64,000 nucleotides of DNA from Rehaibacterium terrae (GCF_014202935.1 NZ_JACHHX010000010.1:1-64000); one strand, 5' to 3'. Positions 40,530-49,396 are shown, counted from the first letter of the stretch. The notes: generated from the letters alone by a model not told the origin. Program-made: numbers and translations.

Positions 40530-42091
40530 CAGACCGGCTCCATCTCGACGATACCGGGGATGGCGCGCAGGGCGACCAGTTGTGCGGCGGGAACCTCGTG
40601 GTCGACGGTGATGGCGGCGACCGCCTGGCCGTCGCCGGTAGCGCCGAGCGAGAAGTTGATGATGTTGATGCCGGCGGCGCCGAGGTGGGAGCCGACCAGG
40701 CCGATCACACCGGGGCGATCCTCGTTGCGCATCAGCAGCAAATGGGCGCGCGGGTCGAAGTCGAGCTCCACGCCGTCCAGGCGCACCACGCGCGGGCCGC
40801 GATGCAAGGTGGCCTCGATCTCGCGCACGCCCTCGCCCCCCTCCACCCGCAGCTTCAGCAGACGGTCGAAACCGTCGCCGTCGCCGCCGACGGTTTCGGC
40901 CACCTCCAGCCCGCGCAGCGCGGCTTCCTGCAGGGCATTGACCGGGGTGACGCGGCCGGAGGCCGAGCCGAGCAGCGCGGCCACCAGCAGGCGGGTGAGC
41001 GGGCGCGGATCGAGCCCTTCGGTGCGGCCGGCATAGGTCAGATGCAGGCGGGTGGGCGCCGGCACCAGCCGCACGGCGAGTTTCCCGAGTGCGCTCATCA
41101 GTGGCATCCACGGGCCGATCTCGCGCGCGGCCTCGGGCGTCAGCGGTGGCAGGTTGACGCAGCCGGCGACCGCACCGGTCTGGATGAAGTCCAGAATCTG
41201 CCGCGCCAGGATCGTGCTCACCGCCTGCTGCGCCTCGCCGGTGGAGGCGCCCAGATGCGGTGTGAGCAGCAGCTTGGGGTGACCGCGCAGCGGCGAGTCG
41301 GCCGGCAGCGGCTCGGTGGCGAAGGTGTCGAGCGCGGCGCCCGCCAGATGGCCTTCGTCCAGCACCTCCAGCAGGGCCTGCTCATCGACCAGCCCGCCAC
41401 GGGCGGCGTTGATGAGATAGGCGCCGCGCTTCATCGTACGCAGCCGTGCGGCGTCGAGGAGATTGGTCGTCTCCTTCGTGCGCGGGACATGCAGGGTGAC
41501 GATGTCGGCCCAGCCGAGCAGCGCGTCGAGATCCAGCAGCGGCACGCTGCCCTTGCCGGCAGCGGCCGCAGGCAGGAACGGATCGTGGGCGGCGACCTCC
41601 ATGCCGATGCCGCGCGCCTTGCGCGCCACGGTGGAGCCGATCCGTCCCAGGCCGATGATGCCCAGCCGCTTGCCTTCCAGCTCGAAGCCGGTCAGGCCGT
41701 TCTTCGGCCACTGCCCGGCCTTCATGCCGGCATCGGCGCGCGGGATGTGGCGGGCCAGCGCGAACAGCAGGCTCAAGGCGTGTTCGGCGGCGGCCAGCGT
41801 GTTGCCGTCCGGCGCGTTCATCACCGCGATGCCGCGCGCGGTGGCGGCGTCGACATCGATGGTGTCGACGCCGGCGCCGGCACGGCCGATCACTTTCAGT
41901 TGCGCGGCGCCGGCCAGCGCCTCGGCCGGCACCTTCGTCGCCGAGCGCACCAGCAGCGCGTCGACGCCGTCCAACGCCTTGGCAAGCGCGGCCGGATCCT
42001 TGATGGGTTCGGATACCTCGACCGTCCAACCGGCCGAGCGGAACAGGGTCAGGCCATCCTCATGGATGCCGTCGCAGGCCAACACGCGCAT
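40529..42091 (-). CDS. serA: D-3-phosphoglycerate dehydrogenase (long form)
   Basis: First enzyme of serine synthesis; oxidises 3-phosphoglycerate with NAD. The 520-residue protein is the long type with catalytic and Rossmann domains (GLGRIGSTVARKA near residue 148, VGRAGAGVDTIDVDAA, ARGGLVDEQALLE, TPHLGASTGEAQ with catalytic His), an intervening ASB-like domain, and a C-terminal ACT domain (MRNEDRPGVIGLVGSHLG) for serine feedback. The ATG at 42091 is preceded by CTGGAGAGAGAC. The leader upstream is about 180 bp and contains a possible short ORF. Confidence 0.96.
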   Translation of the reverse strand: MRVLACDGIHEDGLTLFRSAGWTVEVSEPIKDPAALAKALDGVDALLVRSATKVPAEALAGAAQLKVIGRAGAGVDTIDVDAATARGIAVMNAPDGNTLAAAEHALSLLFALARHIPRADAGMKAGQWPKNGLTGFELEGKRLGIIGLGRIGSTVARKARGIGMEVAAHDPFLPAAAAGKGSVPLLDLDALLGWADIVTLHVPRTKETTNLLDAARLRTMKRGAYLINAARGGLVDEQALLEVLDEGHLAGAALDTFATEPLPADSPLRGHPKLLLTPHLGASTGEAQQAVSTILARQILDFIQTGAVAGCVNLPPLTPEAAREIGPWMPLMSALGKLAVRLVPAPTRLHLTYAGRTEGLDPRPLTRLLVAALLGSASGRVTPVNALQEAALRGLEVAETVGGDGDGFDRLLKLRVEGGEGVREIEATLHRGPRVVRLDGVELDFDPRAHLLLMRNEDRPGVIGLVGSHLGAAGINIINFSLGATGDGQAVAAITVDHEVPAAQLVALRAIPGIVEMEPV

Positions 42092-42272
42092 GTCTCTCTC
42101 CAGAAGCGTCGGGGACCTCGCCGCGAGCGCGGCGGGAAGGGAACGCAGGGAAACAGGAGAAAGCCCGCGACGCACGCGTCGGCGTGCGCACGAGAACGCG
42201 CGAGGGGACGAACGGGACCAGACGGCAACCGGCTGCACTGCCGCAGGTCAGGAGACGGGGCTTCGCGAGCAT
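42060..42272 (-). CDS. Possible upstream ORF in the serA leader
   Basis: A 70-codon frame starts at ATG 42272 (MLAKPRLLTCGSAAGCRLVP), 8 nt after AGGA of an AAGGATCAGGA stretch, and overlaps the serA start by 32 nt out of frame. It is Arg-, Ser- and Val-rich. It could be a leader peptide whose translation affects serA, or chance coding in GC-rich DNA. No family is recognised. Confidence 0.25.
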   Translation of the reverse strand: MLAKPRLLTCGSAAGCRLVPFVPSRVLVRTPTRASRAFSCFPAFPSRRARGEVPDASGERHARVGLRRHP

Positions 42273-42367
42273 GGGAATCCTGATCCTTGCGGCGTCCACG
42301 TTAGCAGAGCGCGGCCGGTGCGCAAGCCCCGCTTGCGACGGCGACCGCGCCGGTGCAGCGTGACGCC

Positions 42368-42922
42368 ATGCCGCGCCTGTTCCTCGCCGTCGCCCCCGAC
42401 GCTGTCGACCGCGCCGCGCTGGTCGCCCTGCGCGAGGCGCTGCGCGCGGCGCTGCCGGCCGCACCCATACTGCGCTGGACGGCCGATGCCGACCTGCATC
42501 TGACCCTGCGCTTCTTCGGCGAGGCCACCGACGCCCAGCGCCGGGAGATCGAACGGCTCGCCGCGCGCACCGCCCCGCATCACGCGGCAATGCGAACCGC
42601 CCTGCAGCGTATCGAGTACTGGCCACCGGCGGCACCGCGGGTGCTCGTCGCCGCCTTCGCCGACGAGCCGGCGCTGGCCGCGCTGGCCGCTGACCTGGAG
42701 GCCGGGGCGCGCGCACTCGGCTTTCCCGCCGAAACCCAGCGCTTCCGGCCGCACGTGACCCTGGCCCGCGCCCCGGGCAAGCCGTTGGCGCGCGCGCCGG
42801 TCGCCCTGCCGCCCCTGAGCCTGGCCGTCAGCGCGCTCACCCTGTACGGCCCGGCCCGTTGTCGCACTGCGTGCAACTACGCCACACTCGGCACATGGCC
42901 GCTTGCGCCGCGACCTGGGTGA
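42368..42922 (+). CDS. thpR: RNA 2',3'-cyclic phosphodiesterase ThpR (2H family)
   Basis: 2H phosphoesterase (formerly 2'-5' RNA ligase) that opens 2',3'-cyclic phosphates to 2'-phosphates. The 184-residue protein has both HxTL/HxTx motifs: DLHLTLRFFGE near residue 43 and PHVTLARAP near 134, the spacing expected for the symmetric active site. The start is ATG 42368 (MPRLFLAVAP). Divergent from serA. Confidence 0.93.
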   Translation: MPRLFLAVAPDAVDRAALVALREALRAALPAAPILRWTADADLHLTLRFFGEATDAQRREIERLAARTAPHHAAMRTALQRIEYWPPAAPRVLVAAFADEPALAALAADLEAGARALGFPAETQRFRPHVTLARAPGKPLARAPVALPPLSLAVSALTLYGPARCRTACNYATLGTWPLAPRPG

Positions 42923-43046
42923 TTCCCCCCATTGCCCGCCGCGGGACAGCAACGGACCATGCCGCCAACACGCCGGCAGGTCGGTCGTGCGCGGCCTTGC
43001 CAACGAACGGCATGGCGCCAAGGGCGGAGCCATCAGGGGCGGATCG

Positions 43047-44009
43047 ATGCTGGAACGACTGCGGGGCGACTTCCATCTGGCGATCATCACGCTGTTCGGA
43101 CTGATCGCGATCGTCGGCATCACGCCATTCGGCATCTACCGCTTTGCGCAGGGGCGCTGGCTTGTCGGAGCCATCGACACGGCCCTGGTCGTCACGATCA
43201 TCGCCGCGATGATCTTCGTCTGGCGGACCGGCCGCACCCGCCTGGCCGGCACCGCGATCGCCGTGATCATCACCGCCGGCGGCGCGCTGATCGCCCAGCT
43301 GCTCGACGACGTCGGCGTGATGTGGGTCTATACCGTGCTGCTCAGCACCTTCCTGCTGACCAGCCAGCGGCTGGCTTTCGCCGCCAACGTGACGCTGATC
43401 GCGGCCCTGCTGCTGCACCGGGAGCTGTTCGCCAATGCCGGTGAGCGCTGGTCGTTCCTGACCACATCGGCGCTCGTGAGCCTGTTCGCCTTCATCTTCG
43501 CCCACCGGGCCGAGAGCCAGCGCCGGCAACTGGAGGCCCTCGCCACCCACGACCCGCTCACCGGCCTGCCCAACCGGCGCCTGATGGAGATCGAACTGGC
43601 CGAGGCACAACGCCGCCGCCGTACACAGGCCCGGCCGGCGGCGCTGCTCGTGCTCGACCTGGACCACTTCAAGCGCGTCAACGACCGCCTGGGTCACGAC
43701 GCCGGCGACCAGGTGCTGCGGGACTTCGCCGGGCTGATGCAATCGGTGCTGCGCAAACGCGACCGGCTGTTCCGCTACGGCGGCGAGGAGTTCGTGCTGC
43801 TGTTGCCGGGCACCGACAATGAAGGCCTGCGCGCCACGTCACAGAAGCTGCTGCGCTGCGTGCGGGACAGCCTGCGCTGCGCAGCTGGGCCGGTGACGGT
43901 ATCGATGGGCGGTGCCAACCTGCTGGCCGACGAGCCGTGGGCGGACTGTCTGGCCCGGCCGATGCCGCCATGTATCTCGCCAAACAGCAGGGGCGCGACC
44001 GCTGCGTGA
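43047..44009 (+). CDS. Membrane diguanylate cyclase with apparent frameshift near the C-terminus
   Basis: About six hydrophobic helices (residues 10-180) precede a GGDEF domain: DPLTGLPNRRLMEIEL, VLDLDHFKRVNDRLGHDAGD, active site RYGGEEFVLLLPG and VTVSMGGANL. The last annotated residues (CLARPMPPCISPNSRGATAA) do not fit the family. Shifting frame at about 43957 restores the expected AADAAMYLAKQQGRDRC-like ending: GAT GCC GCC ATG TAT CTC GCC AAA follows in the other frame to a TGA at 44066-44068. So one base appears to be missing from a CGN-GCC codon pair, removing about 35 residues. The start ATG 43047 follows a weak ribosome site. The active-site loop is intact, so activity is uncertain rather than excluded. 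Confidence 0.8.
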   Translation: MLERLRGDFHLAIITLFGLIAIVGITPFGIYRFAQGRWLVGAIDTALVVTIIAAMIFVWRTGRTRLAGTAIAVIITAGGALIAQLLDDVGVMWVYTVLLSTFLLTSQRLAFAANVTLIAALLLHRELFANAGERWSFLTTSALVSLFAFIFAHRAESQRRQLEALATHDPLTGLPNRRLMEIELAEAQRRRRTQARPAALLVLDLDHFKRVNDRLGHDAGDQVLRDFAGLMQSVLRKRDRLFRYGGEEFVLLLPGTDNEGLRATSQKLLRCVRDSLRCAAGPVTVSMGGANLLADEPWADCLARPMPPCISPNSRGATAA

Positions 44010-44244
44010 TCGCGGCCGACGCATTGCTCGACGAGACGGCGCGTCGACGCGCCCACGAAACCGTCTGAACGCGATCGCGGCCGCTCCGCGCGAGCCCGGG
44101 CAAGATTCGCGCGCGACCGGCCCCGCGAACGGGGCTGGTTGGCGTGACTTGCGCCACTTACCGGCAGCCGCCGACCGGTCCATCATCGCTGGTTACCGCG
44201 TGACTGCGCGGACAGCCCCCACCCATCGGCACAGGAATCACTCC

Positions 44245-46332
44245 GTGAACATCCGCTCGCTCAGCCCCCTCGCCCTGGCCGTCGCCCTCGCCCTGGCCGG
44301 CTGCTCCCCCGCCGCCGACAACCAGCAGGCTACGACGCCTGCCCGACCGGCCATCGACCTGTCCGCGCTCAAGACGCCGGTCAGCGTGCTCAAGGCGAGC
44401 GACCTGGATCCGTCCGTGCCGGCCTGTCAGGACCTCAACACGCACGTCAACGGCAAGTGGCTGGCCGCCAATCCGGTGCCGGCCGACCGCAGCACCTGGG
44501 GCAGCTTCGAGTTGCTGGCCGAACGCTCGCTGGAGATCCAGCGCGCCCTGGTCGAGCACGCCGCCGCCACCGGCGAAGGCGGCATCGAGCGGATGATCGG
44601 CGACCTGTGGGCCACCGGCATGGACGAGGCCGCGATCAACGCTGCCGGCATCGCGCCGATCCAGCCGATGCTCGACGCCATCGCCGCGCTGTCCACGCCG
44701 GAGCAAGTCGCCGCCCACATCCGCGACGGCTTCGCCCAGGGTCAGGGCTTCCTGTTCGGCTTCGGCCCGGAGTCGGACTTCAGGAACCCGACCATGACCA
44801 TCGCCTACGCCAGCCAGGGCGGCCTGGGCCTGCCCGATCGCGGCTACTACCTGGAAGACCGCGCCGACTACATCAAGGCGCGCGAGGCCTACCTCGCCCA
44901 TATCGCCAGGGTGCTGGAACTGTCCGGCATCGAGGCCGACGCGGCCGCAGCGCAAGCGCAGCAGGTGATGGCTTTCGAGACCCGACTGGCCCGGGTATCG
45001 AAATCGAGCGAGGAGCTCTCCCGCGACGTCTCGCTCTACTACAACCCGGTCAGCCTCGCCGACGCCGACGCGTTGACCCCGAATTTCCCGTGGTCGGCGT
45101 TCTTCCAGGCGCAGGGCATCGCCGCACCGGCGATGTTCTCGCTGGCCACGCCCGACTTCCACAAGGAAGTCAGCGCCATGCTCGCCGACACGCCGGTCGA
45201 GGTGTGGCAGGCCTACCTGCGCTTCCACACCGTCGACAACGCCGCGCCGTTCCTCTCCGACGCCTTCGCCGAAGAAAACTTCAACTTCTACGGCAAGACC
45301 CTGCGCGGCCAGCAGCAGATGCAGCCGCGCTGGAAACGCGTGCTCAACGCCATCAACGCCCAGGCCGGCGAGGCGCTGGGCCAGCTCTACGTCGAGGTGG
45401 CCTTCCCGCCGGAGTCGAAGGCGAAGATGGAGAAGTTGGTCGACAACCTCAGCCAGGCGCTGAAGGCGCGACTGGAAAACCTCGAGTGGATGGGCGAGGA
45501 GACCCGCGCCAAGGCGCTGGAGAAATGGGCCGGTTTCACGCCCAAGATCGGCTACCCGGACACCTGGCGCGACTGGTCCGGTCTTGAAACCTCGCGCGCG
45601 GCCTACGTCACCAACCTGATGGCGGCCAACGCCTTCAACTGGAAGTACCAGCTCGCCAAGATCGGCCAGCCGGTCGACCCGAGCGAGTGGCAGATGAGCC
45701 CACAGACCGTCAACGCCTACTACCACCCACTGCGCAACGAGATCGTCTTCCCCGCCGCGATCCTGCAGCCGCCGTTCTTCGACCCCGAGGCCGACGACGC
45801 CCTCAACTACGGCGGCATCGGCGCGGTGATCGGCCACGAGATGATCCACGGCTACGACGACCAGGGTAGCCGCTTCGACGCCAAGGGCAACTTCGCCAAC
45901 TGGTGGACCGACAAGGACCGCCAGGGCTTTGAGGAACGCACCGCCCGGCTGATCGAGCAGTTCGACGGCTACGAGTCGATCGACGGCATCCACGTCAACG
46001 GCCGGCTCACGCTGGGCGAGAACATCGCCGACCTCGGCGGCCTGTCGGTCGCCTACGACGCGATGCGCCGAGCCCAGGGCGAGCGCTTCAACGACCCGAT
46101 GGTCGAAGGCTTCACCCAGGACCAGCGCTTCTTCATGAACTGGGCCACCGTCTGGCGCCGCAACTTCAAGGACGAGGAACTCAAGGTCCGCCTGACCACC
46201 GACCCGCACGCCCCGGCGCCGTTCCGCGCCATCGGCGCGCCGTCGAACATGCCGGCCTTCGCCGCGGCCTTCGGCTGTGAAAGCGGCGACCCGATGGTGC
46301 GCGAGGGCGATGCGCGCGTGGTGATCTGGTAA
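44245..46332 (+). CDS. M13 family metallopeptidase lipoprotein, copy 1
   Basis: Neprilysin-like zinc peptidase exported as a lipoprotein (lipobox ALALAGC near residue 19). The 695-residue protein has the M13 N-terminal domain, then the C-terminal catalytic site VIGHEMIHGYDDQG (HExxH), GENIADLGGLSVAYDAM (third ligand Glu) and the terminal CESGDPMVREGDARVVIW. The GTG at 44245 follows CAGGAATCACTCC. The next gene is a close tandem copy. Substrates are probably peptides in the periplasm or outside the cell, as for the family. Confidence 0.93.
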   Translation: MNIRSLSPLALAVALALAGCSPAADNQQATTPARPAIDLSALKTPVSVLKASDLDPSVPACQDLNTHVNGKWLAANPVPADRSTWGSFELLAERSLEIQRALVEHAAATGEGGIERMIGDLWATGMDEAAINAAGIAPIQPMLDAIAALSTPEQVAAHIRDGFAQGQGFLFGFGPESDFRNPTMTIAYASQGGLGLPDRGYYLEDRADYIKAREAYLAHIARVLELSGIEADAAAAQAQQVMAFETRLARVSKSSEELSRDVSLYYNPVSLADADALTPNFPWSAFFQAQGIAAPAMFSLATPDFHKEVSAMLADTPVEVWQAYLRFHTVDNAAPFLSDAFAEENFNFYGKTLRGQQQMQPRWKRVLNAINAQAGEALGQLYVEVAFPPESKAKMEKLVDNLSQALKARLENLEWMGEETRAKALEKWAGFTPKIGYPDTWRDWSGLETSRAAYVTNLMAANAFNWKYQLAKIGQPVDPSEWQMSPQTVNAYYHPLRNEIVFPAAILQPPFFDPEADDALNYGGIGAVIGHEMIHGYDDQGSRFDAKGNFANWWTDKDRQGFEERTARLIEQFDGYESIDGIHVNGRLTLGENIADLGGLSVAYDAMRRAQGERFNDPMVEGFTQDQRFFMNWATVWRRNFKDEELKVRLTTDPHAPAPFRAIGAPSNMPAFAAAFGCESGDPMVREGDARVVIW

Positions 46333-46355
46333 GCCCCCCGCGACCCCGCGACACG

Positions 46356-46388
46356 ACGGCCCGGGCGCCCCCCGGGCCGTCCGTTTTT
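46356..46388 (+). terminator. Terminator between the two M13 genes
   Basis: A 10-bp stem ACGGCCCGGG / CCCGGGCCGT (46356-46365 and 46371-46380) followed by CCGTTTTTTC, a strong intrinsic terminator. The second peptidase gene must therefore use its own promoter. Confidence 0.9.
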
Positions 46389-46519
46389 TCGGGCCGCGCC
46401 CGGCCCGGCCATGCCGGCACCCCATGACTTTCGACACATATCCCCACCCCGGACAGCACCTAGGGTGTGGGGCCTTCCATCACTCTTGCTGCGGCGCCCG
46501 GCGCCGAGGAGAACCTGCA

Positions 46520-48604
46520 ATGAAGCATCGCGTGCGTGCCGCCCTTTCCGTCGCCATCCTCGTCGCCCTCGCCGGCTGCTCGTCCGGCGAACAGGCCGCC
46601 GCCCCGGGCGCCACGCCCGGGATCGACCTGTCGGCCATCACCGCGCCGGTGAACCGGCTGCAGGCAGCCGACCTGGATCCGTCGGTGCCGGCCTGCCGCG
46701 ACTTCAACGCCCATGTCAACGGCAAGTGGCTGGCCGCCAATCCGGTGCCGGCCGACCGCACCACCTGGGGCAGCTTCGAACTGCTGGGCGAGCGCTCGCT
46801 GCAGATCCAGCACGCGATCGCCAAGGCGGCGATGACCGGCGATGCCCCGGCCGGCACGGTCGAGCGCAAGGTCGGCGACTTCTTCGCCGCCGGCATGGAC
46901 GAGGCGGCGATCGAGGCGGCCGGGGTGGCGCCGATCGCGCCGATCCTGGCGCAGATCGATGCGCTGGCCTCGGGCGAGGACATCGCCGCCTTCCTGCGCC
47001 AGGCCTATGCACAGGGCCGCGGCATGTTGTTCGGCTTCGGCGCCAACGCCGACTTCAAGAACTCCGAGATGGTGATCGCCTATGCCGGCCAGGGCGGGCT
47101 GTCGCTGCCCGAGCGCGCCTACTACCTGGAGGACCGCGAGGACTATCAACGCATCCGCGCGGCTTTCGTGGAGCATGTGGCGAAGACGCTGGAACTGGCC
47201 GGCGTCGATCCCGAGTCCGCCGCCGCCCAGGCACGACAGGTGCTGGCCTTCGAAACCCGCCTGGCGCAGGCCTCGCTGCCACGGGTGGAACTGCGCGATC
47301 CGGCCAAGCGCTACAACCCGGTTTCGCTCGCCGAAGCCGACGCGCTGACCCCGAACTTCTCCTGGACCGCCTTCTTCGACGCCATCGGTGTGGCACAGCC
47401 GGAGATGTTCTCGCTGGCCATGCCCGGTTTCTTCCAGGAGATCAACGCCATGCTGGCCGACACCCCGGCGGCCGACTGGCAGGCCTACCTGCGCTTCAGG
47501 ACCATCGACGCCGCCGCACCCTATCTCACCGCCGCGCTGGAGGCGCAGAACTTCGCCTTCTACGGCCGGACCCTGCGCGGCCAGCAGCAGATGCAGGAGC
47601 GCTGGAAGCGCGTGCTGAACAGCCTCAACGGCGCGATGGGCGAGGCGCTCGGCCAGCTCTACGTGCAGGTCGCCTTCCCGCCCGAATCCAAGGCGAAGAT
47701 GGAAAAGCTGGTCGGCAACCTGAGCGAGGCGCTCAGGCACCGGCTCGAGAACCTGGAATGGATGGGCGAGGAGACGAAGGCCAAGGCGCTGGAGAAGTGG
47801 AGCACCTTCACGCCCAAGATCGGTTACCCGGAGCAGTGGCGCGACTGGAGCGGCCTGCAGGTGTCGGCCGACAGCTACGCCGGCAACGCCCTGGCCGCCG
47901 CCGCCTTCAATTACCGCTACATGCTCGACAAGATCGGCAAGCCGGTGGACCGCAAGGAGTGGTTCATGTCGCCGCAGACGGTCAACGCCTACTACAACTC
48001 CACCCGCAACGAGATCGTCTTCCCGGCCGCGATCCTGCAGCCGCCGTTCTTCGACCCCGAGGCCGACGACGCCCTCAACTACGGCGGCATCGGCGCGGTG
48101 ATCGGCCACGAAATGATCCACGGCTACGACGACCAGGGCAGCAAATTCGACGCCGCCGGCAACTTCGAGAACTGGTGGACCGACGAGGACCGCGCCGCCT
48201 TCGAGTCCCGCACCGCGATCCTGGTCGAGCAGTTCAACGGCTACGAGGCCCTGCCCGGTCTGTTCGTCAACGGCCGGCTGACGCTGGGCGAGAACATCGC
48301 CGACCTCGGCGGCCTCACCGTCGCCTACGACGCGATGCGGCGCGCCCAGGGCGAAGGCTTCGTCGACCCGATGATCGAAGGCTTCACCCAGAGCCAGCGC
48401 TTCTTCATGAACTGGGCCACCGTGTGGCGGCGCAACTTCACCGAGGCCGAGCTGAAGGTGCGGTTGAACACCGACTCGCACGCCCCGGCGAACTTCCGCG
48501 CCATCGGCGCGCCGTCGAACATGCCGGCCTTCGCCGAAGCCTTCGGCTGCGAAAGCGGTGACCCGATGGTGCGCGAGGGCGATGCGCGCGTGGTGATCTG
48601 GTAA
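46520..48604 (+). CDS. M13 family metallopeptidase lipoprotein, copy 2
   Basis: A 694-residue paralogue of the preceding gene with the same layout: lipobox LVALAGC, FEAxNFxFYGxTLRGQQQM region, VIGHEMIHGYDDQG, GENIADLGGLTVAYDAM and terminal VREGDARVVIW. Large blocks are identical in protein and near identical in DNA around the active site, while the N-terminal third diverges more. The ATG at 46520 follows GAGGAGAACCTGCA. It has its own promoter region of about 130 bp after the terminator of copy 1. Confidence 0.93.
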   Translation: MKHRVRAALSVAILVALAGCSSGEQAAAPGATPGIDLSAITAPVNRLQAADLDPSVPACRDFNAHVNGKWLAANPVPADRTTWGSFELLGERSLQIQHAIAKAAMTGDAPAGTVERKVGDFFAAGMDEAAIEAAGVAPIAPILAQIDALASGEDIAAFLRQAYAQGRGMLFGFGANADFKNSEMVIAYAGQGGLSLPERAYYLEDREDYQRIRAAFVEHVAKTLELAGVDPESAAAQARQVLAFETRLAQASLPRVELRDPAKRYNPVSLAEADALTPNFSWTAFFDAIGVAQPEMFSLAMPGFFQEINAMLADTPAADWQAYLRFRTIDAAAPYLTAALEAQNFAFYGRTLRGQQQMQERWKRVLNSLNGAMGEALGQLYVQVAFPPESKAKMEKLVGNLSEALRHRLENLEWMGEETKAKALEKWSTFTPKIGYPEQWRDWSGLQVSADSYAGNALAAAAFNYRYMLDKIGKPVDRKEWFMSPQTVNAYYNSTRNEIVFPAAILQPPFFDPEADDALNYGGIGAVIGHEMIHGYDDQGSKFDAAGNFENWWTDEDRAAFESRTAILVEQFNGYEALPGLFVNGRLTLGENIADLGGLTVAYDAMRRAQGEGFVDPMIEGFTQSQRFFMNWATVWRRNFTEAELKVRLNTDSHAPANFRAIGAPSNMPAFAEAFGCESGDPMVREGDARVVIW

Positions 48605-48627
48605 GCCTCGGCGGCATCGCCGGCACT

Positions 48628-48665
48628 GCCGCAACAAGCTTCTCTCCGGAGGGGCTTGTTGCGGC
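48628..48665 (+). terminator. Hairpin after the second M13 gene
   Basis: A 12-bp stem GCCGCAACAAGC / GCTTGTTGCGGC (48628-48639 and 48654-48665). It lacks a T-tract, so it may act as an mRNA 3' stabiliser rather than an intrinsic terminator. Confidence 0.5.
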
Positions 48666-48735
48666 TCTGGACGCGGCCCGAAGCGGCCAGTGGTGGCCCG
48701 CAGGACGACCGGACCTCATGCCAGACCGGGAACGG

Positions 48736-48769
48736 AAAAGGGCCCGCCGTTGCCGGCGGGCCCTTTTTC
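48736..48769. terminator. Bidirectional terminator between M13 copy 2 and tRNA-Arg
   Basis: A stem AAAAGGGCCCGCCG / CGGCGGGCCCTTTT with loop TTGC-type, flanked by A-run and T-run, so it can end transcripts from both sides: tRNA-Arg on the minus strand and the peptidase gene on the plus strand. Confidence 0.85.
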
Positions 48770-48775
48770 GCTTAA

Positions 48776-48852
48776 TGGCGCGCCCGGAGAGATTCGAACT
48801 CCCGACCACCAAGTTCGTAGCCTGGTGCTCTATCCAGCTGAGCTACGGGCGC
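48776..48852 (-). tRNA. tRNA-Arg (ACG)
   Basis: A 77-nt cloverleaf with encoded CCA: acceptor GCGCCCG paired with CGGGCGC, D arm TAGCTCAGCTGGATAGAGC, anticodon loop CTACGAA (anticodon ACG, read as ICG), and T loop GTTCGAATC. It lies downstream of tRNA-Ser and csrA, a known conserved neighbourhood. Confidence 0.95.
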
Positions 48853-48863
48853 GAAGGAGCGAA

Positions 48864-48892
48864 ATTATGGGGCATGAATCCGAACCCGTCAA
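48864..48892 (-). promoter_or_regulatory. Sigma-70-like promoter of tRNA-Arg
   Basis: On the minus strand TTGACG (48887-48892) and CATAAT (48864-48869) are separated by exactly 17 nt, 11 nt before the tRNA 5' end. This is close to consensus and shows the tRNA has its own promoter. Confidence 0.75.
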
Positions 48893-49210
48893 CGCCCCAT
48901 GGGAGATTTTCCGCGGCTGCGCGCAGTGCATCCGTATCCGTCACGGCGACCGCCTCAGCCGGCACGACGCCCGCCGCAGGAGCGCGACGCGAGCTGCGAA
49001 CGGAATGCCATGCCCGCACCGCAGCGCAGATGCTGCGTCGACTGCCGACTGCGTCTTCCGCCGCTCCGACGGAAGCGACGGATCGTGCCTGCAACCGGAT
49101 ACCGGATACCGCAAACAAGCACACCTGAGCCGCGGTGGGCAGTCCGCGGCGGAGCACTGGGGAATATGGAGACCTGCGCGAGGACATCGCGCGCCGCGCG
49201 CCGCAGCTCC
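48893..49210. other. Gap between the two tRNA genes
   Basis: About 320 bp with no convincing gene on either strand. Short frames here have no recognisable product or ribosome site, and no repeat of the other families is present. Confidence 0.5.
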
Positions 49211-49256
49211 GCCAGACACGACGAAGGCCCCATCAGGGGCCTTCGTCGTGTCTGGC
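49211..49256. terminator. 21-bp perfect hairpin overlapping the tRNA-Ser 3' end
   Basis: The arms 49211-49231 and 49236-49256 are perfectly complementary around the loop ATCA (core GACACGACGAAGGCCCC). The right arm includes the complement of the CCA end of tRNA-Ser. It probably serves as the tRNA-Ser terminator, though there is no clear T-tract. Confidence 0.7.
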
Positions 49257-49345
49257 GGAGAGAGAGGGATTCGAACCCTCGATAGAGCTTTTGACCCTAT
49301 ACTCCCTTAGCAGGGGAGCCCCTTCGGCCTCTCGGGCATCTCTCC
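49253..49345 (-). tRNA. tRNA-Ser (GCT)
   Basis: A 93-nt type II tRNA with encoded CCA: acceptor GGAGAGA paired with TCTCTCC, anticodon loop CTGCTAA (anticodon GCT), a long variable arm (about 20 nt, TAGGGTC.AAAGCTCTA) and T loop GTTCGAATC. It lies 51 bp after csrA on the same strand. Confidence 0.95.
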
Positions 49346-49396
49346 GGGAAATCGTCTGGTCGCGCCCGCGACGCGACGGGCGCAAAGGATACCGGT

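Noticed and set aside
48893-49210. Several small ORFs between the tRNA genes
   Set aside because: No ribosome site, no recognisable family, and composition like random GC-rich sequence.
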